From Pictodentalium vernedei (lineage: Eukaryota > Mollusca > Scaphopoda > Dentaliida > Dentaliidae): DNA of 64,000 nt. The position numbers were made by a program, and so were the translations under genes. The stretch lies in NCBI GenBank assembly GCA_031216915.1, contig CM062294.1:391707217-391771216 (forward strand), given 5' to 3'. The notes beneath the pieces are model-generated. The model saw only the letters and a list, made by a program, of their open reading frames with translations. It had not been told where the DNA came from and made no database searches. Positions 32,120-43,478 of the stretch are shown here, piece by piece. Each line of letters begins with the position of its first letter. The first letter of the stretch is position 1.

Positions 32120-32782
32120 ATATACCAGGTGAAATGACTCTATCAAAAAAATATCTGATTGGTCAAAGTTTATCAGATGATGTGAACGTCTATCACAGAC
32201 ACCTGGATGGTCCCAGTTTATCAGGTAGAATGAACCAGTCTACCACTGACAAGTGTTTTGTTTAAACACTTCAGAAGGTTACTATTAAGGATGAGAGTGG
32301 CATGTAACAAAATTTGCTGATATAAGCAAAAATCCCCGCATATTCAAGACAAATGTGTGAAAATTTAGGTTTCTTCCAAAAATTAAAAAACAAGGTGAAC
32401 CTGCTTGAGAGATATTTTATTTCTATAAATTTGCATGAAAAAGGTCTTTTAAGACCATTTTCATGCATATTCAGAGAAATAAAATTTCAGTATTTGGGCA
32501 TGAATTTGCTGAAAAATCTCATCCCTGTACTATGGAGTGATATCTGGCCAAGATGATTTATCTAGTTATATTTTTTTAACCCAATTCAAAACTTCTAATA
32601 AAAGTGTAGTTGTTTTTATGGCAAAAACATATTTCCAAAAACAATGAATGATTTGTATATACTTCGAGCACATTGTTTATACTGTACAAATATTTTACAT
32701 AATTAGAGCTGATATATACAGATAATGCATAAAAATTGAAATGTAATTATTACAAATGTGGGTAATTAGCAAAATGTCTTAA

Positions 32783-32950
32783 TTATGCGTCGTTCACTTC
32801 TTCCTCATCTGTGCCATCTTCCTGGGTTTCTTCTAGTTTTTCGAATCGTTTCTCCAGTTCACCGATTCGTTTATCTTGAGTTTTGACAAGTTCCTTCAAG
32901 GATCTTATTTCAGCAAGTATTTCCTCAGGATGAAAATCTGGAGGAAGAAC
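32783..32950 (-). CDS. 3'-terminal exon: coiled-coil, acidic C-terminus
   Basis: This is the best candidate for a host gene in the window. On the minus strand a good acceptor (ttttgtttttacatttcag, ending at 32951) precedes an open frame of 55 codons beginning VLPPDFHPEEILAEIRSL and ending at TAA (32783-32785). Residues 9-45 form heptads (ILAEIRSLKELVK, RIGELEKRFEKLEE) typical of a short parallel coiled coil. They contain R-I-G-E-L-E, which fits the R-h-x-x-h-E trimerisation motif known from coronin tails and other proteins. The last ten residues are acidic (DGTDEEEVNDA). Codon content and GC are higher than in the flanks. The protein is unidentified; a coronin-like tail is a possibility only. 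Upstream exons should lie at higher coordinates, but I found none. Confidence 0.6.
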   Translation of the reverse strand, partial: VLPPDFHPEEILAEIRSLKELVKTQDKRIGELEKRFEKLEETQEDGTDEEEVNDA

Positions 32951-33124
32951 CTGAAATGTAAAAACAAAAGGCATTGAATGAGTTGTTTTCATCAAACATT
33001 TAATTACTAAAGCTGATCAATCAAATTGATCCAGAATATCTCCAACTCATTTCTGGAGTTTTCTTCATTAGAGCTAGAAATCAAATTGCTTATTACATTA
33101 TCAACTTTGTGTCTAAATAAGCAG

Positions 33125-33350
33125 ATTTATTTATTTATTGATGTTTAATGTCACATATTTCTTCACAATGGCAAATCATGACTGTGACATGGATATCTAG
33201 TCAAGTTATACCCATGTTGCCTATTTTACAAGACATCCAACTCAGGCATTGGTTACTGGGTCACATTTTACCAGTAAAATCGAACTTGCTTACCACAGTA
33301 AACAAGCACTACTTCACTTCACTGGGTTCCCACAAGAATATCAAAAGATA
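33125..33350 (+). mobile_element. Dispersed element, 'tttattggtgtttaaggtcac' family
   Basis: It has the (ttta)n start, ttgatgtttaatgtcacata, cttcacaatggcaaatcatg, ggcattggttactgggtcac, accacagtaaacaagcact and ttcacttcactgggttccca, in the same order as the 29288 copy. It lies 170 bp upstream of the minus-strand exon, that is within its intron. Confidence 0.65.
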
Positions 33351-33464
33351 TACAGAATCAAATTCCTGAGTGTGCAGATTCACCTTCCAGACACGTGCAT
33401 GATGAAGTTATCCTGATTTATTGTCTTTGATAATTAAACAAAACTGATGAATATTAATTGAATG

Positions 33465-35660
33465 AGTGTCAATGACACTGTAGCTCAACTTGTTAAGACA
33501 TGCACATGTATAGTATGTGACACAGCAATGACAAACATCTAGATAATGACCTGATAATAAAGGTACATATAAAGTATTGTAACGGTCTCTACATAAATAC
33601 TGACCGTAGCCTGTAACAAATGTATAGGTAAAGTATTGTAAAGGTGGGTGACAGTCAGATGCTAAACAAGAAAACAAATCTTTGAGTCCCAGAGTGGGTC
33701 TGACTGAACCCCAAAATATTTGTTCTCATAGCACAGTGATAACAAAGGCACCCCAAAACACACTCGTTCCTGTCCCAAGGTGAAAACAAAGGGACCTAAG
33801 AAGTTTCGTGAAGTTCAGTTCATAAATACGAGCTGTACAGAAGTTGTGACAAAAAACTGATTGGACCTAATTTCGGTACAAAATGGCCACGGGCAACCAT
33901 GTTGAATTTTGGAAAGCACCCAGAAACACTCGTTCTCGTCTCAAGGTGATAACAAAGGTACCCAAGAAGTTTTGTGAAGATCGGTTCATAAATACAGCCT
34001 CTAGCCCGAGCCGTATTGACATGTGCACTTACAGTGTATAATAAGTAGCAGTGAATAAATCAAAGTACATCTAATTTGCATAATTTCTGCACGAGAAAAA
34101 AACCCGTATTATATGTGATGTATTCCATGTTACTAAACATTCCTACAAAAATTTATTCAAATCAGAACTTTCATACAGAAGTTCTGTACAAAAGACTGAT
34201 TGCACTAATTTTGGTACAAAATGGCTACTGGTGGCCAACTTGAATTTTCGACCACACCCAAGAACACTCGTTCTCATCCCACGGTGATAACAAAGGTACC
34301 CAAGAATACATTCTCTCCAAATTATGTGCATCAAGTATGCTCGCACTGCAATCGACTCGCAATGTGACCGTTTTAACACTGTCACACTGCGAATCGCTTG
34401 TAGTGCGTGCAAGACTTTCTCCATATTTATAAGTGGTTGATGGTGGGAAATCTGGATCAAGTGATAAACGGAAGCAAAAATTTTCGCATCCATTCAGAAC
34501 GGGCTGTATATGCACAGACCCCTACACATGAACAAAAGGTATATTTGTGAGGGATGTTTCCTGAAATAAGAGGCATGTGATCTGAATATGTTTCAAAATG
34601 TACAAGATGCGCTCTATATTTATAAGTGGTTGATAGTGGGAAATCTGGATCAGGTGAGAAACGGAAGCAGATAAAGATTTTCGCGTCCGGTCTGAACGGG
34701 CTGCATATACACAGACCCATACACGGTTCATAAATACAGCCTCTAGCCTGAGCCATATAGAAGTTGTGTACAAAAAACTGATTAGACCTAATTTCGGTAC
34801 AGAATGGCTACTGGCAGCCATCTTGAATTTTGGACCGCACCCAGAAACACTTGTTCTCATCCCAAGGTGATAACAAAGGTACCCAAGACATTTTGTGAAG
34901 ATCGGTTCATAAATACAGACTCTAGCCCGAGCCGTATTGACATGTGTACTTACTGTGTGTAAGTAGCACTGAAAAAATCAAAGTTCATCTAATTTGCATA
35001 ATTTCTGCATGAGAAAAAACCTGTATTATATGTGATGTATCCCATGGTACTGAACATTCACACAAAAAATTATTCAAATCAGCGCTTTCGTATGGAAGTT
35101 CTGTGCAAAAATCTGATTGCACCTAATTTTGTACAAAATGGCTGCCATCGGCCATCTTGAATTTCGGACTGGACCCCAAAACACTCATTCTCGTCCCACG
35201 GTGATACCAAAGGTACCCAAGAAGTTTCGTAAAGATCGGTTCATAAATACGGCATCTAACCCGAGCCGTATTGGCATTTGCACTTATAGTGCTGAAAGTA
35301 ACACCAAAAAACATCAAAGTTAGTCTCACATGCATAATTTATGCATGAGAAAAAAAACTGTATTATATGTGATGTATCCCATGGTACTGAACATTCATAC
35401 AAAAAATTATTCAAATCAGTGCTTTCATGTGGAAGTTCTGCGCTAAAACTGATTGCACTTTATTTTGTACAAAATGGCTGCCAGCGGCCAACTTGGATTT
35501 CGGATCGGGCCCCAAAACACTTGTTCTCGTCCCACGGTCCTAACGAAGGTACCCAAGAAGTTTCGTAAAGATTGGTTCATAAATGCAGCCTCTAGCCCGA
35601 GCCGTATTGAATTGTAGATGGACAGATGGACGATTGGCTATGGCATAAGCTGAAATTTGG
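33465..35660 (+). repeat. Tandem array of about 335-bp units (five or more)
   Basis: The word acaaaatggctgcc.gcggcc recurs near 33879, 34219, 34800, 35136 and 35470. Each is followed by cacccagaaacactcgttct, ggtgataacaaaggtaccca, gaagatcggttcataaatac and agcccgagccgtattgac. The third unit is enlarged by a 200-bp duplication (aagtggttgatggtgggaaa at 34430 and 34625). Positions 33467-33492 (gtgtcaatgacactgtagct) match the 5' end of the Helentron-like element at 36750. The array ends in ggcataagctgaaatttggc / gaactaaaaa. Confidence 0.7.
34329..34414. repeat. Hairpin embedded in the 335-bp array
   Basis: gctcgcactgcaatcgactc ... caatgtgac pairs with gtcacactgcgaatcgcttgtagtgcgtgc around ttttaacact. 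The arms are about 30 nt with several mismatches. Confidence 0.55.
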
Positions 35661-36761
35661 CGAACTAAAAATGTTCTATGGTGTTTTTCCCTCTCATCAG
35701 TGATGTAAGGGGACTGCAAATCTGAAACTGAATCAGACAAGAGGATTTCAGACTGAATCAAATCCACTTTTTAAGTTGTGCGAGGTTCCTACAGGAATGG
35801 TCTGATAAAATTCAAGACAATTCAAGGCTGTTTTTCGAAATATTCCAGCATTTTTCATGGCCCTAGAAATGCTAAATTCAAGGATTTTTCAAGGCCCTGC
35901 CTTCACCAGTTCTAACTAGAACCTATGGTCATTCCCCCCTCCCTACTTCCCTTTTTGGAAGTGGGTGGAGGGGGTAATGACTGGGGAGGGGGCTTGTTTG
36001 GACTTATTCCAAACATGGCCTGAAAAACTGTATTTTAATTTTTTGGTTTGGTACGTCCTTTCAGTCGAAAATTCTTCCCTTCCCATCAGTGATGAAAATG
36101 AATACTGATAAAAATCAACAATTTTAGAAAAACAAATTTGTTTTGTGAGAAAATGTATAAGCATTTCTGAAAAAAAAAAAAAAATTATCTTTTCAATGGT
36201 TTCATGACAATATCTCCAATACAACCCTCTCTATGTTCTTTTTCTAAAAAAAAGTGAGTTCCAGATTTGAAATGTGGGCAGCCATTTTCAAGTTTCGATT
36301 TGAATATTATCGAGGAGAATGTGTTTTGCGGAACGCATTAACAATACGGAAAGGGTGGAAAAGAACTGTACAAGACAGCAAATACACACAAAGTTTTCTC
36401 TTTCGTAAGCGGTCTTTATTAATTTTAACACAGGGCAAAGAGTTAACCAACAGTTTGAAAGATTTTATATGGTACATTGTGAAAAAAAAAAAAACACCTA
36501 CGCGATTTTAACAAAAGTCGAGCTCAATGAAAAAAAGCTATTTTAGGGCCAGTACACAAGTCACTCTTCATCAGTGAGCTTCAACATGGTTAATGAGACA
36601 CAAGTTCAGCATTACAGAGTCTACAAGGTCTCATTTGTGAAGATAGTTTTCAATTGTCTTGAAAAAATACTTGCACTGCAGATTGATCAAGACAAATATG
36701 GACACCAACGGTGGTAATTGGAGGGGTGGAGAGAGAGAACTCAACAGTGTCAATGACACTG
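35661..36761. other. Non-coding DNA
   Basis: There is a short purine/pyrimidine-rich stretch at 35935-35995 (tccctttttggaagtgggtg). No gene is seen. Confidence 0.45.
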
Positions 36762-38583
36762 TAGCTTAACTTGTCTGTGTTTTGTATTTGATGAAAAGGA
36801 TAATGTTCAATGTTTATGAAAGGTAATATGGAATAAGACAAGAATTGTGATAATTGGGAATATGTTAATTTCTGTTCCCTGTATGCTATGTTTACAATAA
36901 AAATAATATAAGGTATTGGAGACTGTACTAAAGAATTAAGGGATGGGTTAATGTGGCCCTCAAAGTTAATGTATGAGGCCCTCACAGTTAATGTATTTCA
37001 TCCACAGTTACAAAGTTACAGTGAAATTATTCCAAAACGAGTCATCCTATCAAGTTACAATGAAATCCCTTCATAAATATGGCCTGTAGACTGTGCTAAA
37101 GGTTTTTGGGCTTCGGGCCTGTGTAGCCATCACGGTTGACCGAACGCAACCAAAAGGGGATGTCCTCATCTAGACATTATACTGAGTCATCCTACCAAGT
37201 TACAATGAAATCCCTTCATAAATACGACCTGTAGTCTGTGCTAAAGTTTTTTGGGTTTTGGGCTCGGGCAACCGTCATGGCTGAATGATCGTGACCAAAT
37301 GGGAAAGCTGTCATTTAGGCATTATTTGGAGTCATCCTACCAAGTTACAATGAAATCCCTTCACAAATACGACCTGTAGACCGTGATAAAGGTTTTTGGG
37401 CTTTGGGCCCCTGTAGCCGTGACAGCTGACCAATCGGGGCCAAAAGGGGACGTTCTCATCTAGACATTATATGGAGTCATCCTACCAAGGTACAAAGAAA
37501 TCCCTCCATAAATACGACCTGTAGACTGTGCTAAAGGTTTTCGGAATTTGGGCTCGGGCAGCCGTCATGGCAAAAGGGGATGTTCTTATCTAGACATGAT
37601 CTGCAGTCATCCTACCAAGTTACAATGAAATCTCTTCATAAATATGACCTGTAGACTATGCTAAAGGTTTTTGGGCTTCGGGCCCCTGTAGACGCTGCAG
37701 CTGACCAATCGTGACCAAAAGGGGACATTCTCATCTAGACATTATACGGAGTCAACCTACCATATAATAATCCCTCAATAAATACGACCTGTAGACTGTG
37801 CTAAAGGTTTTTGGGTTTTGGGCTTGGGCTGTCATCACAGATGACAGATCGTGACCAAATGGGAAAGTTCTCATCTAGACATCATATGGAGTCATCCCAC
37901 CAAGTTACAATGAAATCCCCCCCCCTCCTCCATATTAAATATGACCTGTAGACTGTGCTAAAAGTTTTGGGTTTCAGGCAAGCCAGAAAATAAGCAGACT
38001 GTCATCTTCAAAATGAGGTCCCCAGAGGGTGAATTTAGAAATGCTACCCTGCAAAGCATCACTAAATTTACCCTCTGTGAACCTCAATCTGAATCAGGGT
38101 CTCAAAACTAAACAGAAAGAGGTACCCAGGGGATAAATTGGCCTACTGTATGGAATAGCGTCATCAAATTCACCCTCTGGGGACCTCATTCTGCAAATGT
38201 CAGACTGCTTATTTTCAGGCCTGGTTTCAGGCCTGAGCAGCCATCACGGTTGACAGATCATGACCAAAAGGGGACGTTCTCATGTAGATTTATACAGAGG
38301 CATCCTACCAAGTTACAATGAAATCCCTTCATTAATACAACCTGCAGACTGTGCTAAAGGTTTTTGGGTTTTGGGCTTGGGCAGCCATCACGGTTGACCA
38401 ATCGCAACCAAAAGGGGACTTTCTCATCTAGACATGACTTCAAACCTGCATATGAAATTTTGTGATGATCGGAGAAGAACTACGGGGTGTAGCCTGTGCT
38501 AAAGGAAAATGTGAACAGACTCACAGACTTCCGCACGCGTGATGGCAATAGCTTATCTTGACTTCGTCAAGTTAAGCTAAAAA
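36762..38583 (+). mobile_element. Complete Helentron-like tandem-bodied element
   Basis: The 5' end is tagcttaacttg (36762-36773), preceded by gtgtcaatgacac. The 3' end is caagttaagcta (38568-38579) followed by aaaa. The ends are therefore short inverted repeats, and the 3' end also forms its own hairpin (38549-38579). The body is eight to nine units of about 141 bp (gtcatcctaccaagttacaa, tacgacctgtagactgtgct, aaaggtttttgggctt, accaaaaggggacgttctca), with an insertion at about 37976-38222. Asymmetric inverted ends plus a 3' hairpin and a CTAA terminus resemble Helitron2/Helentron non-autonomous elements. No replication or helicase protein is encoded. Confidence 0.65.
37976..38222. repeat. Insertion within the Helentron-like body
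   Basis: The segment from gccagaaaataagcagactg to agactgcttattttcaggcc has inverted ends: gaaaataagcag.ctg at 37983 against cagactgcttattttc at about 38202. It interrupts one 141-bp unit between two copies of tttcaggc. It also has an internal fold (aatgaggtccccagagggtg / caccctctggggacctcatt). It is a small foldback insertion. Confidence 0.65.
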
Positions 38584-38584
38584 T

Positions 38585-39299
38585 CAGTGGAAACAGTACA
38601 CCAACCCCATAATATAACCCCTTGCTTTTGTCTTTTCAAAGTTGCCTCACAGTTCAGACATATGATTTTGTGTGTCAAGATTACAGATCCCAAGTGTTTA
38701 TTGGCTTCAATTCTCGTAGTGACTCCCCCCCCCCCCCCCCCCCCCCCACCCACCCCCAAGCAATGGATGCTGCTTTTTTTTTTGTCTAATTTGTGCTTTA
38801 TCAGTTTATTTCTCAAAAGTGAAAATTTGAAAAAGACAACCGTAAAGATAGTATAGTAGTTAAAATTACGACCCTAATTACCCAGACTTTTGTTGGAGCA
38901 GCTAGTGTTCAATTCCCACAAGTTTGGGGCATATCACAGGCTGTTTTTTGCACAAAAGTGGGGGGGGGGGGGGGGGGGTTTGGAGGGGGGGATTTTTGTG
39001 TTGAGCTACTTCTCCCCACCCCTCTCATTCCCGCTGTTGATATCCAGATTTGTTTTGGTTCAATCTGCAGTGCAAGTATTTTTTATGTGAATTGAAAACC
39101 ATCTTCACAAATGAGGCCTTGCAGACTCTTTAATGCTGAACTTGTGTCTCATTAACAATGTCGAAGCTGGGGGGGGGGGGGTGGTTGGGGGAGCCCCCGC
39201 ATCAAGCAGCCCCATAATCAATTGGTGATGTCAAAGAATGGTTAATATGTTCTATATAGCACACCATAGCAACCAACACTACACACTAAACTTGGTAAT
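38585..39299. other. Non-coding; three long G/C tracts
   Basis: C33 lies at 38725-38757, G19 at 38960-38978 and G13 at 39169-39181. Frames crossing them give poly-Gly or poly-Pro and are not genes. Confidence 0.6.
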
Positions 39300-39470
39300 T
39301 TATTATTTTTTCATTTTCTGAATCTAAAACTTAGCTCATGACCTCCTCATTGGAAGGTGCGCATCAAGTGTCAAGTCATAAGCTATGTTTTTGAAACAAA
39401 ACAATAACAAAATTAGTTGCTGGAGATTTTTGTTTAGTGGGTGTTGTCTCAGTCTGTTTAAGTTAATATG
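39300..39470. mobile_element. Decayed palindromic MITE (family 2)
   Basis: aaacttagctcatgacctcctcattggaa and tcaagtcataagctatgtttttgaaaca are mirror relatives of the 30355-30457 palindrome, with deletions at the centre. From 39471 to 39869 nothing is recognised. Confidence 0.45.
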
Positions 39471-39869
39471 GATAAATAGGTTAGGGTGTCATGAAAAATT
39501 TGCTTTCTCTTTTCAAATATGAAATCTTCACTGTAACAATACACTGCATAAAATATATAAACAAGTGCAATGCCAAGAGTGGCTATGCCCCCGCCCACCA
39601 CTGCCAAGCATGAGTTTCTTGTCATTTATCTTTGTTGCTATTGATTTAATAAATATCTTATCTATCTTATCTCCATTAAACCATAGCACCAATACAGCAG
39701 GCCACCAAATGTGTCATGGGACACTAATGCCCCTGCTTTATGATCAAGTAAATTCATTGGTTAACAAAGTTCAAAAAGAGGCCATAACCCAGATACAAAT
39801 TATCGCACCACACTCAAAATCAAACCTGTCTGGTATACTGTCTACAGTAATGTATATTCCAAGTTTCCA

Positions 39870-40330
39870 AGTTTGATGAAATCAGACACCTATAACTCAA
39901 GTTACTATGTCAGAAACCACTATCAACATGTCTTCTAAGTCGGAAAAGGGCTATAACTCAGCCAAAAAATACCGGACCAAGCCCACTATCAATCCCAACC
40001 TATATTATGTGCTTATAAACCTATGTACAAAATTTTGTTGCATTTTGTTCAATCAAACTAAAGTTATTGTCTGAAAACTAATATCAAACATGTCTTCTAA
40101 GTCTGAAAAGGGTCATAACTCTGTCAAAAATTATCAGTCCAAGCCCACTATCAATCCCAACCTGTATTATGTGATTATAAACCTACGTACAAAATTTTGT
40201 TACATTTCGTTCAGTCAAACTAAAGGTATCATCCGGAAACCATATTCAGGACGGACAGACGAATGTTGGTAGGTACGTACTTATGTACAGACGGACAAGG
40301 GTAACCCTTAAGGTCATCGCCAAAATTGGC
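39870..40330 (+). repeat. Tandem-bodied repeat, about 170-bp units
   Basis: ccaagcccactatcaatccc recurs at about 39977 and 40139. Each is preceded by gaaaagggctataactc and followed by attatgtg.ttataaacct and acaaaattttgtt. It ends with acggacagacg words. From 40331 to 40985 nothing else is recognised. Confidence 0.55.
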
Positions 40331-40985
40331 AGGGGTGTAATAAAAATATTGCAGCTATTTAGCATTACAATTTTAGTCAGAACCATACCACTTTGGAGTT
40401 GGCCCGCAAAGGTTCTAGTTCGGCTACCAAACCCCACTTCTCCCCCCATCCCCACCCTCCTTGTACTTCCCGATGAAGAGTGACTTGTGTATTGGGCCTA
40501 AAATAGCATTTTTTTATTGAGCTCGATTTACCTTTTTTTCATCCTTTATCTGTTGAAAAAATCGGGTGGGTGTTTTTTTTTCTCTTTTAAAATGTTCCAG
40601 ATGAAATCTTTCTAACTATTGGTTAACATTTTGCCTGGTGTTAAAATTATTAAAGACTGCTTACGATGAAGGAGAAAACTTTGCATGTACTTGCAGCCTC
40701 GCACCCTGTTCTTTTCCACCCTATACATTTCAAAAATGCGTTCTGTGAACCACGTTCTCCAATAATATTTAAATCAAAACTAGAAAATGGCTGTCCATGT
40801 TTCAAAACTGGAACACACTTTTTAAAAAGAACCTTGAGAATGCTGTATTGGAGATATTGACAAGAAACACACCAATGAAAAGGTAATTTTATATTCTTAT
40901 CTGAAATGCATATATTTTTATCACAAAAGGAATTAGTTTTTCTAAATTTGGTGATTTTTATCGGCTATTTATTTTCACCACTGAT

Positions 40986-41155
40986 GGAATATTATTTATT
41001 TTTTTATTGGTGTTTAAGGTCACATATTTTTGCACAATGGCTAATCTTGACCACAACATGAGTATCAAGTCAAGACCATAAGAATGTTGCCCATTTTAGA
41101 GAGGGTTTGCACCTCCCAAGCACTGCTTCACTTCCCGGGGTTCCCGTGGGGACAC
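40986..41155 (+). mobile_element. Dispersed element, 'tttattggtgtttaaggtcac' family, shortened
   Basis: It carries an intact ttggtgtttaaggtcacata, ttgcacaatggctaatcttg and tgttgcccattttagag, then jumps to caagcactgcttcacttccc and ends ttcccgtggggac. About 75 bp of the middle are missing. The uninterrupted tttaagg is the empty counterpart of the MITE target. Confidence 0.6.
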
Positions 41156-41714
41156 TGATGGAATGGGAAGAATGTACGGAGCCCAAATATGAACCCAGGG
41201 GGACGATTTGAACAAACTTGAATCAGATCAACCCCACTATGTTGCACACCAAATATCAAAAGATTCTGCCTACTTGGTCTAAAGAAGAAGATTTTTTTAA
41301 AGAAATTTGCCTGAAATGCACCAAGTTCGAATTCAGGCTTCTATAGTGAGCCCAAATATGAATCCAGGAGGCTGATTTGAACAAACTTGAAACAGATCCA
41401 CCCTATAAATCTGTATACCAAATATCCAATGATTCTGCCCACTTGTGCTGCAGAAGATTTTTTTAGAAATTTCTCTTATATACATAAGGTGCTATCGGAG
41501 TTATGCCCCACTACACTATGGAACATGTCCATTTCAATTGAACAAACTTGAATTGACATATGGTAATGAACATCCATACCAAGTTTCGAGCAAATCGACC
41601 TAGCAGTTTCAGAGAAGTCATTTGAAAAATGTTCAGGACACTGGACGGACGACAGACGATGAGGGACGACAGATGGCAAGTGATAAGTTTAGCTCCCTTC
41701 AGTGAGCTAAAAAA
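41156..41714 (+). repeat. Two units of the 'gattctgactggtgg' repeat plus terminal hairpin
   Basis: Two units start at about 41160 and 41325 and are of the same family as 15720-17388. They are followed by caagtttcgagcaaatcgac, gacggacgacagacgatg, and a terminal fold ttagctcccttcagtgagctaaaaaa at 41689-41714. Confidence 0.6.
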
Positions 41715-41803
41715 CAAAAAATTGAAAAAATAATTTTTTTTCAACTCCTCAATCTGTAAATTATATTGGCGGATACAGCCTATTTCTTAGGTAAAGGGTT
41801 AAA
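41715..41803 (-). mobile_element. Half of a TTAA MITE (family 1)
   Basis: Minus strand: ttaaccctttacctaagaaa, taggctgtatccgcca and ttgaaaaaa, the terminal half only. It abuts the hairpin tail of the preceding repeat. Confidence 0.5.
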
Positions 41804-41984
41804 ACATGTTTTGCCCCATTTTTGAGTGTTGTGCAAAAAGTAATTAAAGGGATTCCATTCATGTGCCTCTATCCAAAATGTTGGATTTTTCAGAAGCTCA
41901 GATAATAAAAATCCAGCAAGAGGATCACAGATCCAGAAGTCGAGTTTTGACATTAAATTGTGAAGAAATAAGCTATTTGTAGCA

Positions 41985-42560
41985 ACAGTGACCTTGACCT
42001 TGTGGCACGAGACTCTGAAATCGATAGGTGTCTTCCTCTCCTATAGGGTAACCTCTGGTGTAAGTTTGGTAAAGGTGCGTCAAATAGAACTAAAGTTATT
42101 GCCCCAAAACCAATTTGTCATTAAATATTCTACTGATAGTAAAGTGACCTTGACCTTGGGACCCCAGACCCCGAAAGCGATAGGTGTCTTATCTTCCTAT
42201 AGGGTAACCTGTGGTATAAGTTTGGTATAGGTTCTTCAAATAGAACTAAAGTTATTGCCCAGAAACCAATTTGTCATTAAATATTCTATTGATAGTAAAG
42301 TGACCTTGACCTTGGGACCCCAGACCCCGAAAGCGATAGGTGTCTTATCTTCCTATAGGGTAACCTGTGGTATAAGTTTGGTATAGGTTCTTCAAATAGA
42401 ACTAAAGTTATTGCCCAGAAACCAATTTGTCACAAAATATTCTATTTATAGTAACAGTGACCTTGACCTTGGATACCAAGACTCCGAAATCAATAGGTGT
42501 CTTCCCTTCCTATAAGGTAACCTCTGGTATAAGTTTGGTAAAGGTGCGTCAAATAGATAG
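41985..42560 (+). repeat. Tandem array, period 157 bp, with TGACCTTGACCTT boxes
   Basis: Four units start with gtgaccttgacctt near 41986, 42142, 42299 and 42457. Units two and three are almost identical over 157 bp. Each has aaagcgataggtgtcttatc, ctatagggtaacctgtggta and aactaaagttattgcccaga. The reverse complement of each box reads AAGGTCAAGGTCA, overlapping nuclear-receptor half sites. Confidence 0.75.
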
Positions 42561-42736
42561 TAACAGTGGACAATCAGGGTGAAGTGCATTGCCCTAGGAC
42601 ACAACGCAGGAGTCCAAATCGATTGCTCAGAAGGTCATCTATCCAAGGACTAATCGGGCTTGACGTTGCATATGTTTGGTGATCTGACGAGAACCGGTTA
42701 CCACAATGCCACAGGTGACAGTGCCCCCATTAAAGT
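42561..42736 (-). mobile_element. Remnant of a tRNA-headed SINE
   Basis: caatcagggtgaagtgcatt, gccctaggacacaacgcagg and accacaatgccac.ggtgac resemble the head half of the 30262-30870 SINE, with the B-box area diverged. Confidence 0.4.
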
Positions 42737-43029
42737 GTTAATCTGGTGTAAGGTAAAGGATTAATATAGTATAGTTAGTTCCAAAGGCCATTTGTAACTA
42801 CCAAGTAGATGTACAGCTAAGGTGCAGAGGAGAGGAAATCTAAAAGTAAAGCTGAAAAAATACATGAATCAGGGCATATGACTACCATGAACTCTAGTAT
42901 ACAAATAATGTATGTTACACACTCACCTTTATCAAGATAACTACATGTAGATTCATAAAAATATAACTTTTATGAAACCTATCAAATAATTTGATCATAA
43001 TGTTATAAAGGTTTTCAAGTGGACATGAG

Positions 43030-43478
43030 TTAAGCCTTTACATAATGAATCAGCTGTATCAGCCATTGTAATTTAAAAATTGAGCAGTTAACCCTTTACC
43101 CAACGAATTGCCTGCATCCATCCGCGTAAAATGCAAATTCAGCAGCTGAAAAAATATTACTTTTCAAAAATTTCAACAAAACCATATCATGTGACCCCTC
43201 TTTGGAATGAGCTCGTCAAGCTCGTTCCAAAGAGGGGTCACATGATATGGTTTTGTTGAAATATTTGGAAAAAATTTAAAAAATAATATTTAAAATAATA
43301 AATTTTGAAATCGTCTGCGTTGGGTAAAGGGTAAAAAAAAAATTATCCAAGTGATTTCACCAGCCCCACCAAAACGAGTTTTTTCCAATGAGGGGTCACT
43401 TGATATGGTATTGTTGATGTTTTTCTGAAACAAAAAATTTAAAATAACAAATTTTGATATTGTGAGCGTTGGGCATAG
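43030..43478. mobile_element. TTAA MITE interrupted by another TTAA MITE
   Basis: The outer copy starts at TTAA 43030-43033 (gcctttacataatgaatcag), breaks at 43088, and resumes at about 43338 with ccaaaacgagttttttccaa, atgaggggtcacttgatatg and ttttgatattgtgagcgttggg. The inner copy occupies 43092-43331. Confidence 0.65.
43088..43334. mobile_element. Inner TTAA MITE (family 1), well preserved
   Basis: TTAA at 43088-43091 precedes ccctttacccaacg. The right end is cgttgggtaaaggg, then taaa (a changed TTAA). The palindrome 43170-43262 (atttcaacaaaaccatatca ... tttggaatgagctcg) is almost perfect. Confidence 0.75.

Noticed and set aside
34143-34860. Overlapping 96-116-codon minus-strand frames
   Set aside because: All arise from the 335-bp repeat and its 200-bp duplication; the peptides repeat each other.
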